From assembly GCA_014529385.2 (NCBI GenBank), contig CM043953.1:79660338-79724337 (forward strand): 64,000 nucleotides of DNA, given 5' to 3'. Each line of letters starts with the position of its first letter. The stretch's first letter is position 1. Origin of the DNA: Adiantum capillus-veneris. Lineage: Eukaryota; Streptophyta; Polypodiopsida; Polypodiales; Pteridaceae. Below, in pieces: positions 23,346 to 34,702 of the stretch. Made by a program: the position numbers and the translations under genes. The notes under the pieces were generated by a model, which had not been told where the DNA came from, did not search any database, and saw only the letters and a program-made list of their open reading frames with translations.

Positions 23346-26300
23346 ATGGCTGATAACAACACAGATGTGTTCAAGATGTTTGCTGCTGAGGACAGGTTGG
23401 ATGGGGACAACTACCCTATGTGGGCTTATATGATGCAACATGTTCTTGTGTCAAAGGGCGTCTAGAACATTGTGCAGGGCATTGATGTACGTCCTGGTTC
23501 TGAGGATATAGGCGATGTTGTTTTGCCTACGGCAGAACAAGCTCGTTGGGATGTAAAGGATGCACAGGCTCATGCATTGATTGCATTGTCTGTGAAGCGC
23601 AACATTGTATCTCACATTCGTTCAACAAAATATGCAAAACAGGCTTGGGATATTCTAGCAGGTCTTTATGCAAGCCGCAATGAGGCTAAAATTGCTTTGC
23701 TGCGTAAAGAGCTGGAGTCAAAGATTATGCATGAGGAAGATGATATGGACACTTTCCTTGCTGGTGTCTAGGATATCAATGAGCAACTTATTTCTGCAGG
23801 TGAAGTCATTTCAGAGCAGACTGTTCTTGATGCATTACCAGATTCCTACCAGACTTTTGCTAGTACTTGAAGACTGATGACGCAAGAAAATCCTGAGGTT
23901 GTCAAGTTTGATGCATTATGCACATTGTTGTTGCAAGAGTCACTTTCCAGAAAAAAGAGGACTAGGCAGCATGCAGTTGAATAGGCTTTTATTGCTTCTC
24001 AAAGAAAGGGTGGTAACAGCAACGCGGCCACTTCTTATGGTTCTGTTGCGAGTGGCAAAACTTCTGTTCCTAATGCTTCTACTGCCAGCAATTCGTTTGG
24101 AAATTCTCGTGATAAGGACAAGAAGGAGATGCGTTGCCATTATTGTAAAGCTAATGATCACTTGATCAAGTCGTGTCCTAAGTTGAAGGCCAAAGAGGCT
24201 AAGAAGAAAGAGGGTGGTTCCACTGCAAATGTTGGTTCCACTACAAATGCAGCCATTGTTGAGTCTTTTGTGAAAGGAGACTGTGTTGCTGATGTTGATG
24301 CAGAATGGGCTTTTAGTGTAGAGTGCACTTACAATCCTGTTGTCCATGATGTATGCATCTCAGTTGTTGCAGATTCACATGTGTGGTATTTCGACAGTGG
24401 TGCTACAAAGCACATTACCTCACATCGTGAATTGTTTACTTCTCTCGAGTCTGTCCCTCATGGGAATTCAGTCACTTGTGCCAACAATGCCTCTCATCCG
24501 GTTCAGGGAGTTGGAAAGATTGTGCTTACCGCTGCAAATGGTAGTTCCTTCACATTTGTTGATGCACTTTATGTACGTGGGATCAAGAAGAATCTTTTGT
24601 ATGTATCCGCACTTGCTAGACTTGGACTTGTAGTCAAGTTTGTGGATGACAGATGTACAGTTCATGATCTCATTTTTGGTATTGAAATTGTTGCATCTAG
24701 CCTTTTGTGCCGTGGGCTGTATAAGCTCACTTTGTATGACAAGTGTGGACAAAATTTTGCAAATGCAGTTGCAGATGCAAGGGCTATTTCAGTTGCAAAA
24801 CTTTGGCATGCATGTTTTGGTCATCTGAATTTTGCTAGTTTGCTGCGTTTGCAGAAATCTGATATGGTTGCTTCTTTGCCGCCTCTTGAATCACCTATGA
24901 AACATGTTTGTGAAGGCTGTATTTTGGGTAAGATGCAGCGTTCTAAGTTTCCAAAGGATGGTTCAGTTCGGGCCACATGCAGGTTGCAGCTTGTGCATAG
25001 TGATGTTTGTAGGCCCATGCAAACTCCGTCCTTGGGCAATTACCTTTACTTAGTGACTTTCATTGATGATTACTCCATGCATGCATGGGTATTTCCGCTT
25101 AAAGCGAAGTCCGAAGTTTTTATGTGCTTCAAACAAATTTTGGCTATGGCTGAAAATGTCTCGAAATGTACTATGGACACCCTTCGGTTCGATCGAGGGG
25201 GGGAGTATATGTCTCATGAATTTAATGCATTTCTGGCTAGTCGTGGGATAAAACACCAATGTACAGTGCCTTATACACCGCAACAAAATGGTGTTGCTGA
25301 GAGGAAAAAAAGGTCACTGACGGAAATGGCACGATGTATGGTTAAAAGTCAAGCTTTGCCGCATTCTTTTTGGCTTGAGGCCATCATGTGTGCCACTTAT
25401 GTACTTAACACGTGGCCTACGGAAGCTTTGCAGTCTATTACTCCATATGAAGCATGGCATGATAGAAAGCCTTCTATTGAGCACATGCGTGTTTTCGGAT
25501 GTTTGGCATATGCTTCGGTGCCACAAACACAGCGCAGAAAATTGGATGATAAGGCTGTCAAATGTATTTTTGTTGGTTATAGTGCTGAAAGCAAAGGTTA
25601 CAGGTTATATCATCCGCAAACAAAGCGTATTCTGGTTTCACGGGATGTAGTGTTTGTGGAAGATTTTGTTCAGCCCTTGTTGTCATGTACTAGAGACAGT
25701 AATGTAAGCTCACATGACATTTATGACACTTTGTTGCCTCTTTTCAGTGGTGGAAGTACAAATGTAATTTCCAATGAGGCAAATGTACAGCCTATGGGGG
25801 TTTCTAAAAATGTTAAAGATCAGCCTATTATTGATGCAGATGTACATGATGTACTTGAGGAGGAAAGGGCTAAAAATGAGCAGGCTAGAGGTATGCCAAA
25901 ATGGATGGTGCACACTTTGCGTGACGATAAATTGGATGCACCTTTGTCTACTCATACTCGTTCTGGCTCTCGCCATGCATCTTATGCATCAGATTGTTAT
26001 GCTTTCGCTGTGTCTAGCTTACATGATGTTGAGGAGCCTCTGTCTTTTGAAGAAGCACAGAATTCAGAAAATTGGATGGCTGCCATGCAATCAGAATATG
26101 ATGCACTTATAGAAAATGACACATGGACTTTATCTGATTTGCCTCCTGGCAAAAACGCCATTGGTATGAAGTGGGTTTAGAAATTGAAACGCAAGCCGGA
26201 TGGTGAGATCGATTGCCATAAGGCTCGACTTGTTGCAAAGGGTTATGCACAACAAAAAGGCATTGATTATGAAGAGACCTTTGCTCCCACTTGTCGTATG

Positions 26301-27571
26301 ACTATTGTGCATTTTGTATGTGCATTGGCAGCTCATTTTGGTTGGGATGTACATCAATCAGACATTGTTACTGCTTTCTTGAATGGTGACATATTTGAGG
26401 AAGTTTATGTAACGCAGCCTCACGGTTTTGTCATAAAAGGACAAGAGGACAAAGTGTGCAGATGTAAGAAGGCTTTGTATGGGTTGAAGCAATCTCCTCG
26501 TGCTTGGTATGAGAAAGCTGACACTCATTTGGTCAAACAAGGCTTTCATAATAGTCCAACAGAAATCACATTGTATGTAAAGCGTGAGGATGATGTACTT
26601 CTCATTGTGGTTCTTTATGTCGATAATTTGCTGATCACTGGACCACATGAGAGACATATTGCTGAATTTAAGGCTGATTTGAATGCTACTTTCAAGATGA
26701 AAGATTTGGGGTTGTTGCGTCATTACATGGGTATACAGTGTAATCAGTGTGATGGTGGTATTTCCTTGTGTCAGAAAAGTTACATACAGACATTGCTATG
26801 TAAGTTTGGACTTGAGGATTGCAAACCTATTGCCACTCCCATGGAAATAGGTTTGAAGTTGAGTCTACATGATGCTGGCGATCCTGCTAATGTCACTCTT
26901 TACCATACTACTGTTGGCTGCCTCATTTATGTATGCAACACGAGGCTAGATATTCAGTTTGCAGTCTCACAGGTCAGTAGATTTATGCATAGCCCAGGGT
27001 CTAAGCATTGGCAGGCTGTCAAGAGGATTTTCCGCTACCTTAGTGGCACTTTACATCTTGGCTTGTTTTATCCCAAGGGGGGATCATTGGCGCCAGACTT
27101 ACATGCTTTTTCGGACTCAGATTGGGCTAGTTGTTTTGACACGTGAGTGTCCACAAGTGGTTTTTGTTTCATGCTTGGCAGTTCATGTATATCATGGTTG
27201 AGCAAGAAGCAACCTACTGTCGCCACTTCGAGTTGTGAGGTTGAGTACAGGGCATCTTCACAGCTACGGTTGAGTGTGTATTGCTCAGACGCCTTATGGC
27301 TGATTTGGGTGTTGGACAGGACACTGCCAACACTATCTACAGTGACAGTCAGAGCGCATTGGCAGTTGCGAGGAACCCAGTTTTTCATGCTCGCACAAAG
27401 CACATTGAGGTGCATTACCACTATGTCGGGGAGAGGCTCTCAGCAGGAGAGATCATATTGGCTTATGTGCCATCACAGGACAACCTTACAGATCTTTTCA
27501 CAAAGGCATTGTCTCGTGAGAAGCTTGAAGCTTTCCGCAAAGCTTTGGGCTTGCTCTCCTTTGTGGACTGA
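23346..27571 (+). pseudogene. Copia-2 gag-pol polyprotein with internal stops
   Basis: One frame from MADNNTDVFKMFAAEDRLDG (23346). In-frame stops lie near 23463, 23769, 23868 and 23981 in gag, at 26178 in RT (KWV-stop) and at 27144 before the RNase H core. Domains: zinc knuckle CHYCKANDHLIKSC (about 24135); protease WYFDSGATKHITS; integrase LWHACFGHLN, HSDVC, FDRGGEY and NGVAERK; RT KARLVAKGYAQQ, VTAFLNGD and LYGLKQSPRAWY. The catalytic box reads YVDN instead of YVDD (about 26620). RNase H loses frame near 27250 and resumes at 27281 (YSDSQSALAVARNP, TKHIEVHYHY), ending at 27571. Relative to Copia-3, gag lacks about 12 bp near 23815. Inactive. Confidence 0.94.
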
Positions 27572-27646
27572 TCATGTCCTCAGGGCATGGCACTTCCCTT
27601 TACTCATGTGCCAGCTCTCGTTCACCGCATCACTCTAGGGGGGATT

Positions 27647-27873
27647 TGTTACCATATACATGTGGTAGTGATGTGTGTGAACACAATAGGACCGCCGGGG
27701 CATTTTTTCCCTCTTTAGGAGGTTTTTTCCCCCGAGCATTGTATATACGCCCATCACTCTAGGGCTATCTATCTTTCCATTGCACACTAAGTAACACTCT
27801 CTCTATTGTGTTCCTTGAGCTTCCTTCGTCTTCTCCAAGCTGTGTGCGTTTCTCTGCAACCCTAATTCCAATA
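27647..27873 (+). repeat. Copia-2 3' LTR
   Basis: Nearly identical to the 5' LTR; the terminal CA is mutated to TA. Confidence 0.95.
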
Positions 27874-28751
27874 GCGGTGGATGATTTTCTACATATTGAG
27901 GGGCCTGTTGTAAGGAAGAAGAATCCTAATGATGGAGGCACTTGTCAGCTTGCTCTCTATGGTGATTCAACTACATCTATTGTGAAAGCTTCTTCCTTTG
28001 ACTTTGTTCTTACTCTATTTCCTAAGCATAAGATAAGAGATCTCGTTGCAACATGGACTTTTGTACTTGAAGACGGTGTGCCTACTGTAGCGTTCACTGT
28101 TGTCAAAGTGGAGAATATGGCCAAAAGTGATGGCAGTAGTGGCACTCGGCTTATTGTCGTTGATGGTTCTACCAATGTTAATAGAGCAATGATAAGCTTC
28201 TTTATGCAGCTTTGAACCCACTCATTAGTGTTCTTACTCTTTGTTGTTGCTGCAGCTTTTGTTTGTGCCTTCGCAAAAGGCTGATTTTTACCATATTTCC
28301 AATTAAGTCAAAGAAAATGGATTCTATGATTGTGTGGCTCACAATATAAATGTCTTCAAGCAATTTTCCAACACTCTATCTATCGTGGATTATACTATTT
28401 TGCTGCCTTTGCCTCACCAACTGAAGTCACTCTTCAAAGATATCTGTGCAAAGCAAATTGCCAACATGGGATTTGGAAAGACAGTGAGTCCTTTTTAGTA
28501 AGTGGTTGAGGTTGCTTGTGCATTGTGTGATCTTTTTATGCTCTTTTCATGTTTTTGGTTCTCTCGAGGTTGTCAACGTCAATAGCGTTGGGTTAGAGTA
28601 TTTATGTGAAGTATGCAAATCTACTCAAGTCAACCGTCAAAGCTCAAACCCTTATTGTTTTGCATATAACAAAGCTGTTGAAATCTTGAAAGTTCTCGCT
28701 CTTCAAGCAAAGTCGGTTTCTCATGATGGAAAAGGTATTGCAGTCACTTTG

Positions 28752-28980
28752 TGTTACCATATACATGTGGTAGTGATGTCTGTGAACACACTAGGACCGT
28801 CAGGGCGTTTTTTTCCCTCTTTAGGAGGTTTTTTCCCCCGTGCATTGTATATATGCCCATCACCCCTAGGGCTATCTATCTTTCCATTGCACACTAAGTA
28901 ACACATTCTTAGTTGTGTGCCTTGAGCTTCCTTCGTCTTCTCCAAGCTGTGTGTGTTTCTATGCAACCCTAATTCCAACA
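28752..28980 (+). repeat. Copia-3 5' LTR
   Basis: TGTTACC... to ...TTCCAACA, followed by the primer binding site at 28983-28994. Confidence 0.95.
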
Positions 28981-29343
28981 ATTGGTATCAAAGCAGGTTG
29001 CGTCCTCTTGGGCTTAGTCGCCAGCAGCTCCAGTACACGCCTCCTCACTTTTTTTCGATTTCTGTGAGCTTTGGCGAGCATTCACAGGTCAACAAATTTT
29101 TTGTATATGCTTGTAGAGCTCAAGCTGCTCAAATTTCTGATTTGGGCCCATTTCGGCCTCCGTTTCCACTACAGGAAGTACTGCACATGCTATTTTGTCA
29201 TTTTGTGTAGAATTTCTGTCAGTGCCATTTTTTGCATAACAGGTGTCTTACAGTCTTCTACGGTTTGTGCTATATAGCATGTGTTGTTCCCCCTTCATTT
29301 CTCCTCTTTTTGGAGAGTTTTTACATCAGGTGCAACATTTACC

Positions 29344-32300
29344 ATGGCTGACAACAACACAGATGTGTTCAAGATGTTTGCTGCTGATCATAGATTGGAT
29401 GGGGACAATTACTCTATGTGGGCTTACATGATGCAACATGTTCTTGTGTCAAAGGGCATCTGGAATATTGTGCAGGGCATTGATGTACGTCCTGGTTCTG
29501 AGGATGCAGGCGATGTTGAGGATGTTGCATGTCTTGCTGCAAGAATTGTTGCTATTAGAGTTGTTTTGCCTACGATAGAACAATCTCGTTAGGACGTAAA
29601 GGATGAGCAAGCTCATGCATTGATTGTGTTGTCTATGAAGCGCACCATTGTTCCTCACATTCATTCAGTAAAATCTGCAAAACAGGCTTGGGATATTTTG
29701 GCTGGTCTTTATGCAAGTAGCAATGAGGCTAAAATTGCTTTGCTGCGTAAAGAACTGGAGTCAAAGATTATGCATGAGGAAGATGATATGGACACTTTCC
29801 TTGCTAGTATCAAGGATATCAATGAGCAACTTATTTTTGTAGGTGAAGTCATTTCAAACAGTTCCCTTGTGCAGACTATTCTTGATGCCTTACCAGATTC
29901 TTACCAAACTTTTGCTAGTACTTGGAGACTTATGACCCAAGGAAATCCTGAAGTTGTCAACTTTGATGCATTATGCACATTGTTGTTGTAAGAGTCAGTT
30001 TTTAGAGAAAACAGGACTAGGCAGCGTGCAGTTGAAGAGGCTTTTATTGCTTCTCAAAGAAAGGGTGGTAACAACAATGCAACCACTTCTTATGGTTCTG
30101 CTGCCAGCGGGAAAAATTTTGTTCCTAATGCTTCTACTGGCACCAATTCGTCTGGAGATTCTGGTGATAAGGGCAAAAAGAAGATGTGTGGCCATTATTG
30201 TAAAGCTAATGATCACTTGATCAAGCAGTGTTCTAAGTTGAAGGCCAAAGAGGCTAAGAAGAAAGAGGGTGGTTCCACTGCAAATGCTGGTTTCACTACC
30301 AATGCAGCAATTGTTGAGTCTTCTGTGAAAGGAGACTATGATGTTGATGTTGATGTAGAATGGGCTTTTAGTGCAGAGTGCACTTACAATCCTGTCGTCC
30401 ATGATACATGCATCTCAGTTGCTGCAATTTCACATGTGTGGTATTTCAATAGTGGTGCTACAAAGCACATTACCTCACATCGTGAATTGTTCACCTCTCT
30501 CGAGTCTGTCCCTAATGGGAATTCAGTCACTTGTGCCAACAATGCCTCTTATCTAGTTCACGGAGTTGGAAAGATTGCGCTTACTGCTGCAAATGGCATT
30601 TCTTTCATACTTGTTGATGCACTTTATGTACTTGGGATCAAGAAGAATCTTTTGTCTGTATCTGCACTTGCTAGACTTGGACTTGTAGTCAAATTTGTGG
30701 ATGACAGATGTACAGTTCATGATCTCAATTTTGGTAATGAAATTGTTGCATCTGGGCTTTTGTGAAGTGGGCTGTATAAGCTCACTTTGTATGACAAGTG
30801 TGGACAAAATTTTGCAAATGCAGTTGCAGATTCAAGGGCTATTTTAGTTGCAAAACTTTGGCATGCACATTTCGGTCATCTGAATTTTGCCAGTTTGCTG
30901 CGTTTGTAGAAATCTAATATGGTTTCTTCTTTACCACCTCTTGAAGCACCTATGAAACATGTTTGTGAAGACTGTATTTTGGGTAAGATGCAGCGTTCTA
31001 AGTTTCCAAAGGATGGTTCAGTTCGGGCCACATGCAGGTTACAGCTTGTGCATAGTGATGTTTGTGGACCCATGCAAACTCTGTCCTTGGGTAATTACCT
31101 TTACTTAGTGACTTTCATTGATGATTATTCCACGCATGCATGGGTATTTCCGCTTAAAGCCAAGTCTGAAGTTTTTATGTGCTTCAAACAAATTTTGGCT
31201 ATGGCTGAAAATGTCTCGAAATGTACTATGGGCACCCTCCGTTCCGATTGAGGGGGGGAGTATATGTCTCATGAATTTAATGCATTTCTAGCTAGTCGTG
31301 GGATAAAACACCAATGTACAATGCCTTATACACCTCAACAAAATGGTGTTGCTGAGAGGAAAAACATGTCACTTATGGAAATAGCACAATGTATGCTCAA
31401 AAGTCAAGCTTTGCTGCATTCTTTTTGGCTTGAGGTCATCATGTGTGCCACTTATGTACTAAACAAGTGTCCTATGAAAGCTTTGCAGTCTATTACTCCA
31501 TATGAAGCATAGCCTGATAGAAAGCCTTCTATTGAGCACATGCGTGTTTTTGGCTGTTCTGCATATGCTTTGGTACCAAAAACACAGCACAGAAAATTGG
31601 ATGATAAGGCTGTCAAATGTACTTTTGTTGGTTATAGTGCTGAAAGCAAAGGTTACAAGTTGTATCATTCGCATACAAAGCGTATTTTGGTTTCATGGGA
31701 TGTAGTGTTTGTGGAAGATTCTGTTCAGCCCTTGCTCTCATGTACTAGAGACAGTAATGTAAGCTCACATGACATTTATGACACTTTGTTGCCTCTTTTC
31801 AGTGGTGCAAGTTCGAATGTAAATTCCAATGAGGCAAATGTACAGCATGTCGGGGTTTCAAAAAATATTACAGATCAGCCTATTACTAATGCAAATGTAC
31901 ATGATGTACTTGATGAGGAAAGGGCTGAAAATGAGTAGGCTAGAGGTATGCCAAAATGGCTGGTGCATACATTGCGTGACAGTAAATTGGATGCTCCTTT
32001 GTCTAGTCGTACTCGTTCTGGCTCTCACCGTGCATCTTATGCATCAGATTGTTATGCTTTGGCTGTGTCTAGCTTACATGATGTTGAGGAACCTCTGCTT
32101 TTGATGAAGCATAGAATTCAAAAAATTGGATGGCTGCCATGCAATCAGAATATGATGCACTTATAGAAAATGACACATGGACTTTATGTGATTTGCCTCT
32201 TGGCAAAAAGGCCATTGGTACGAAGTGGGTCTACAAGTTGAAACGCAAGTTGGATGGTGAGATCGATCGGCAAGGCTCGACTTGTTGCAAAGGGTTATGC

Positions 32301-33623
32301 ACAGAAAAAAGACATAGATTATGAAGAGACTTTTGCTCCCACTTGTTGTATGACTATTGTTCATTTTCTATGCGCATTGGCACCTTATTTTGGTTGGGAT
32401 GTACATTAATCAGACATTATTACTGCTTTCTTGAATGGTGACATATTTGACGAAGTTTATGTAACGCAGCCTCACGGTTTTGTCAAGAAAGGACAAGAGG
32501 ACAAAGTGTGCAGATGTAAGAAGGCTTTGTATGGGTTGAAGCAATCTCCTCGTGCTTGGTATGAGAAATTTGACACTCATTTGGTCAAACAAGGGTTTCG
32601 TAACAGTCCAACAGAAAGCACATTGTATGTAAAGTGTGAGGGTGATGTACTTCTCATTGTGGTTCTTTATGTCGATGATTTGTTGATCACTGGACCAAAT
32701 GAGAGACATATTGCTGAATTTAAGGCTGATTTGAATGGTACTTTCAAGATGAAAGATTTGGGGTTGTTGCATCATTACTTGGGTATACAGTTTAAGCAAT
32801 GTGATGGTGGTATTGCCTTGTGTAAGAAAAGTTACATAGAGACATTTCTATGTAAGTTTGGACTTGAGGATTGCAACCCTATTGCCACTCCCATGGAAAC
32901 AGGTTTGAAGTTGAGTCTGCATGATGTTGGCGATCTTGTTGATGTCACTGTTTACCAAACTGTTGTTGGATGCCTCATTTATGTATGCAACACGAGGCTA
33001 GATATTCAGTTTGTAGTCTCACAGGTCAGCAGATTTATGCATAGCCCAGGGTCTAAGCATTGGCAAACTATCAAGAGGATTTTTCGCTACCTTAGTGGCA
33101 CTTTACATCTTGGCTTGTTTTATCCCAAGGGGGGATCATTGGCGCCAGACTTACATACTTTTTCGGACTCAGATTGGGCTGGTTGTTTTGACACGTGAGT
33201 GTCCACAAGTGGTTTTTGTTTCATGCTTGGCAGTTCATGTATATCATGGTTGAGCAAGAAGCAACCTACTGTCACCACTTTGAGTTGTGAGGCTAAGTAC
33301 CGGGCAGTCTTCACAGCTACGGTTGAGTGTGTATGGCTCAGACGCCTTATGGCTGAGTTGGGTGTTGATAGGACACTGCCAACACTATCTACACTGATAG
33401 TGAGAGCGCATTGGCAGTTGCGAGGAACTTAGTTTTTCATGCTCGCACAAAGCACATTGAGGTGCATTACCACTATGTCAGGGAGAGGCTCTCAGCAGGA
33501 GAGATCATATTAGCTTATGTGCCAACACAGGACAACCTTACAGATCTTTTCACAAAGGCATTGTCTCGTGAGAAGCTTGAAGCTTTCCGCAAAGCTTTGG
33601 GCTTGCTCTCCTTTGTGGACTGA
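29344..33623 (+). pseudogene. Copia-3 gag-pol polyprotein, heavily broken
   Basis: Same domain order as Copia-2: gag from MADNNTDVFKMFAADHRLDG, zinc knuckle near 30190, then protease. The protease motif reads WYFNSGATKHITS, so the catalytic Asp is replaced by Asn. Integrase is interrupted at 30763, 30909, 31252 and 31510. RT has frameshifts near 32095 and 32268 and a TAA at 32407, with an intact LYVDDLLITG at about 32670. RNase H carries a TGA at 33196 and shifts near 33300-33400. A stretch of about 15 codons near 29510-29560 in gag is absent from Copia-2. Stops also lie at 29590 and 29990. Confidence 0.93.
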
Positions 33624-33698
33624 TCATGTCCTCAGGGCATGGCACTTCCCTTTACTCATGTGCCAGCTCTCGTTCACCGCATCACTCTAGGGGGGATT

Positions 33699-33924
33699 TG
33701 TTACCATATACATGTGGTAGTGATGTGTGTAAACACACTAGGACCGCCAAGGCATTTTTTCCCTCTTTAGGAGGTTTTTCCCCCTTGCATTGTATATACG
33801 CCCATCACTCTAGGGTTATCTATCTTTCAATTGCACACTTAGTAACACACTCTCAGTTGTGTGCCTTTATCTTCCTTCGTCTTCTCCAAGTTGTGTGCGT
33901 TTCTCTGCAACCCAAATTCCAACA
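33699..33924 (+). repeat. Copia-3 3' LTR
   Basis: Aligns end to end with the 5' LTR at about 91% by eye. Confidence 0.95.
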
Positions 33925-34169
33925 CTTTGCATGGAAAGATTGTTGATCAAGTACTTCGACTGTCCTCTTCTTTCTTGCACATGTATGAAACTGATCTAGT
34001 GAGTTTGAAAGCTTCCTTGGTGGGAATGAATAGAGCTAGACACTTCTCAATAGATGCAGAAGGTTACTAACAAGCTTTAAAGCGGAATAAGAAGAGACAA
34101 GCCTAGTTTGCCTCTTTGCCAAGTACCTTTGGCTAGTGTGCCTTGCACTTGTCTAGCAAGATCATATTT

Positions 34170-34700
34170 TGCTACAATATCCTTTTGTATCTAGGCATTA
34201 TGGCAGTATCTCTTAGCGAGAAAACTACTTTTTGTATAAATGGCATAAACTCTACAATTGATTCAAGTTTTTGGAAGAAATCTTCTTGCAAGCAAGGTGT
34301 TTTAAGGGCATTGTTGTTTGTTTGTGGTGTAGATATCTCTATCCACACACTAGAAGATATATTGGCCAAGCATATTGTTGCGAAAATTCATTCTCAAGAC
34401 TCTGAGACCATAAGTGTGTGGCTAAAATTGTGGAAAGTAGTGTTTCTAATTTTGAGCACCAAACTCTTGAATCTTTAGTATATCAATGCATGAGTACAAG
34501 AACTAATTCTGTGCTACTATCAGGCAATTTGATCACTCTAGCATGCCATGCATTGGAGGTACAATGTATTGTTTATGTGTTCCAAGAACAAAATCATCAA
34601 CATTCCTTCGATGCTAATCCTTGCGTTGCTTCTTCTTCCTCCTGTCGTGGCTTGTTGGTCTTTATTTGCCAAGGTGGTTTGTTTGTTTTTCCACAATAAA
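34170..34700 (+). pseudogene. possible OTU-like ORF between RPA and Rep
   Basis: Two overlapping frames (34143-34478 and 34418-34699) join near 34420 into about 170 residues. The first part has FWKKSSCKQGVLRALLFVC, the second LITLACHALEVQCIVYVFQE and, at the end, GLLVFICQGGLFVFP. The spacing of a Cys-containing helix, a hydrophobic A-L-A-x-x-L-x-V-x-I-x-VY strand and a terminal strand resembles OTU cysteine proteases, which some Helentron elements carry. The expected DGNC motif and final His are not visible, so this is a suggestion from position and pattern only. It could also be the N-terminal part of the Rep protein. Confidence 0.35.
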
Positions 34701-34702
34701 AA

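Larger units (their letters stand above)
22759..27873 (+). mobile_element. Copia-2, full-length LTR retrotransposon
   Basis: Complete Copia element of 5,115 bp with LTRs 22759-22985 and 27647-27873, a primer site just after the 5' LTR (TTGGGATCAGA, one base off the iMet consensus) and a purine tract AGGGGGGA before the 3' LTR. The flanks are GTGGT (22754-22758) and GCGGT (27874-27878), a 5-bp target duplication with one later change. The LTRs differ at only about five of 227 positions, so this is the youngest insertion of the three Copia elements. Confidence 0.96.
28752..33924 (+). mobile_element. Copia-3, full-length LTR retrotransposon, TSD CTTTG
   Basis: Same family as Copia-2, 5,173 bp, with LTRs 28752-28980 and 33699-33924, primer site TGGTATCAAAGC at 28983 and a G-rich tract before the 3' LTR. 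The target duplication CTTTG is exact (28747-28751, 33925-33929). About 20 substitutions plus two indels separate the LTRs, so it inserted well before Copia-2. Confidence 0.97.
22590..34070 (+). pseudogene. RPA70-like OB-fold ORF of a Helentron-type element, split by two Copia insertions
   Basis: Pieces: 22590-22758, 27879-28216, about 28290-28746 and 33930-34070. The first piece gives GKVLAKYGTYKI, a TAA, then KVDLVEKVANHTITFVVANN, ending INxFVV-like at the Copia-2 site. The second resumes in the same frame with DDFLHIEGPVVRKKN and GGTCQLALYGDSTTSI. This is the pattern of an RPA large-subunit DNA-binding OB domain; VAFTVVKVE starts a second OB. The fourth block has CEVCKSTQ...PYCF (zinc-ribbon-like) and SHDGKGIAVTL, then, after Copia-3, HGKIVDQVLRLSS in frame, as in the third OB fold. 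RPA binds single-stranded DNA; rolling-circle elements often carry such a gene next to Rep/helicase. GT/AG pairs near 28479-28567 could be an intron. Stops and shifts between blocks mean it is decayed. Confidence 0.72.
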
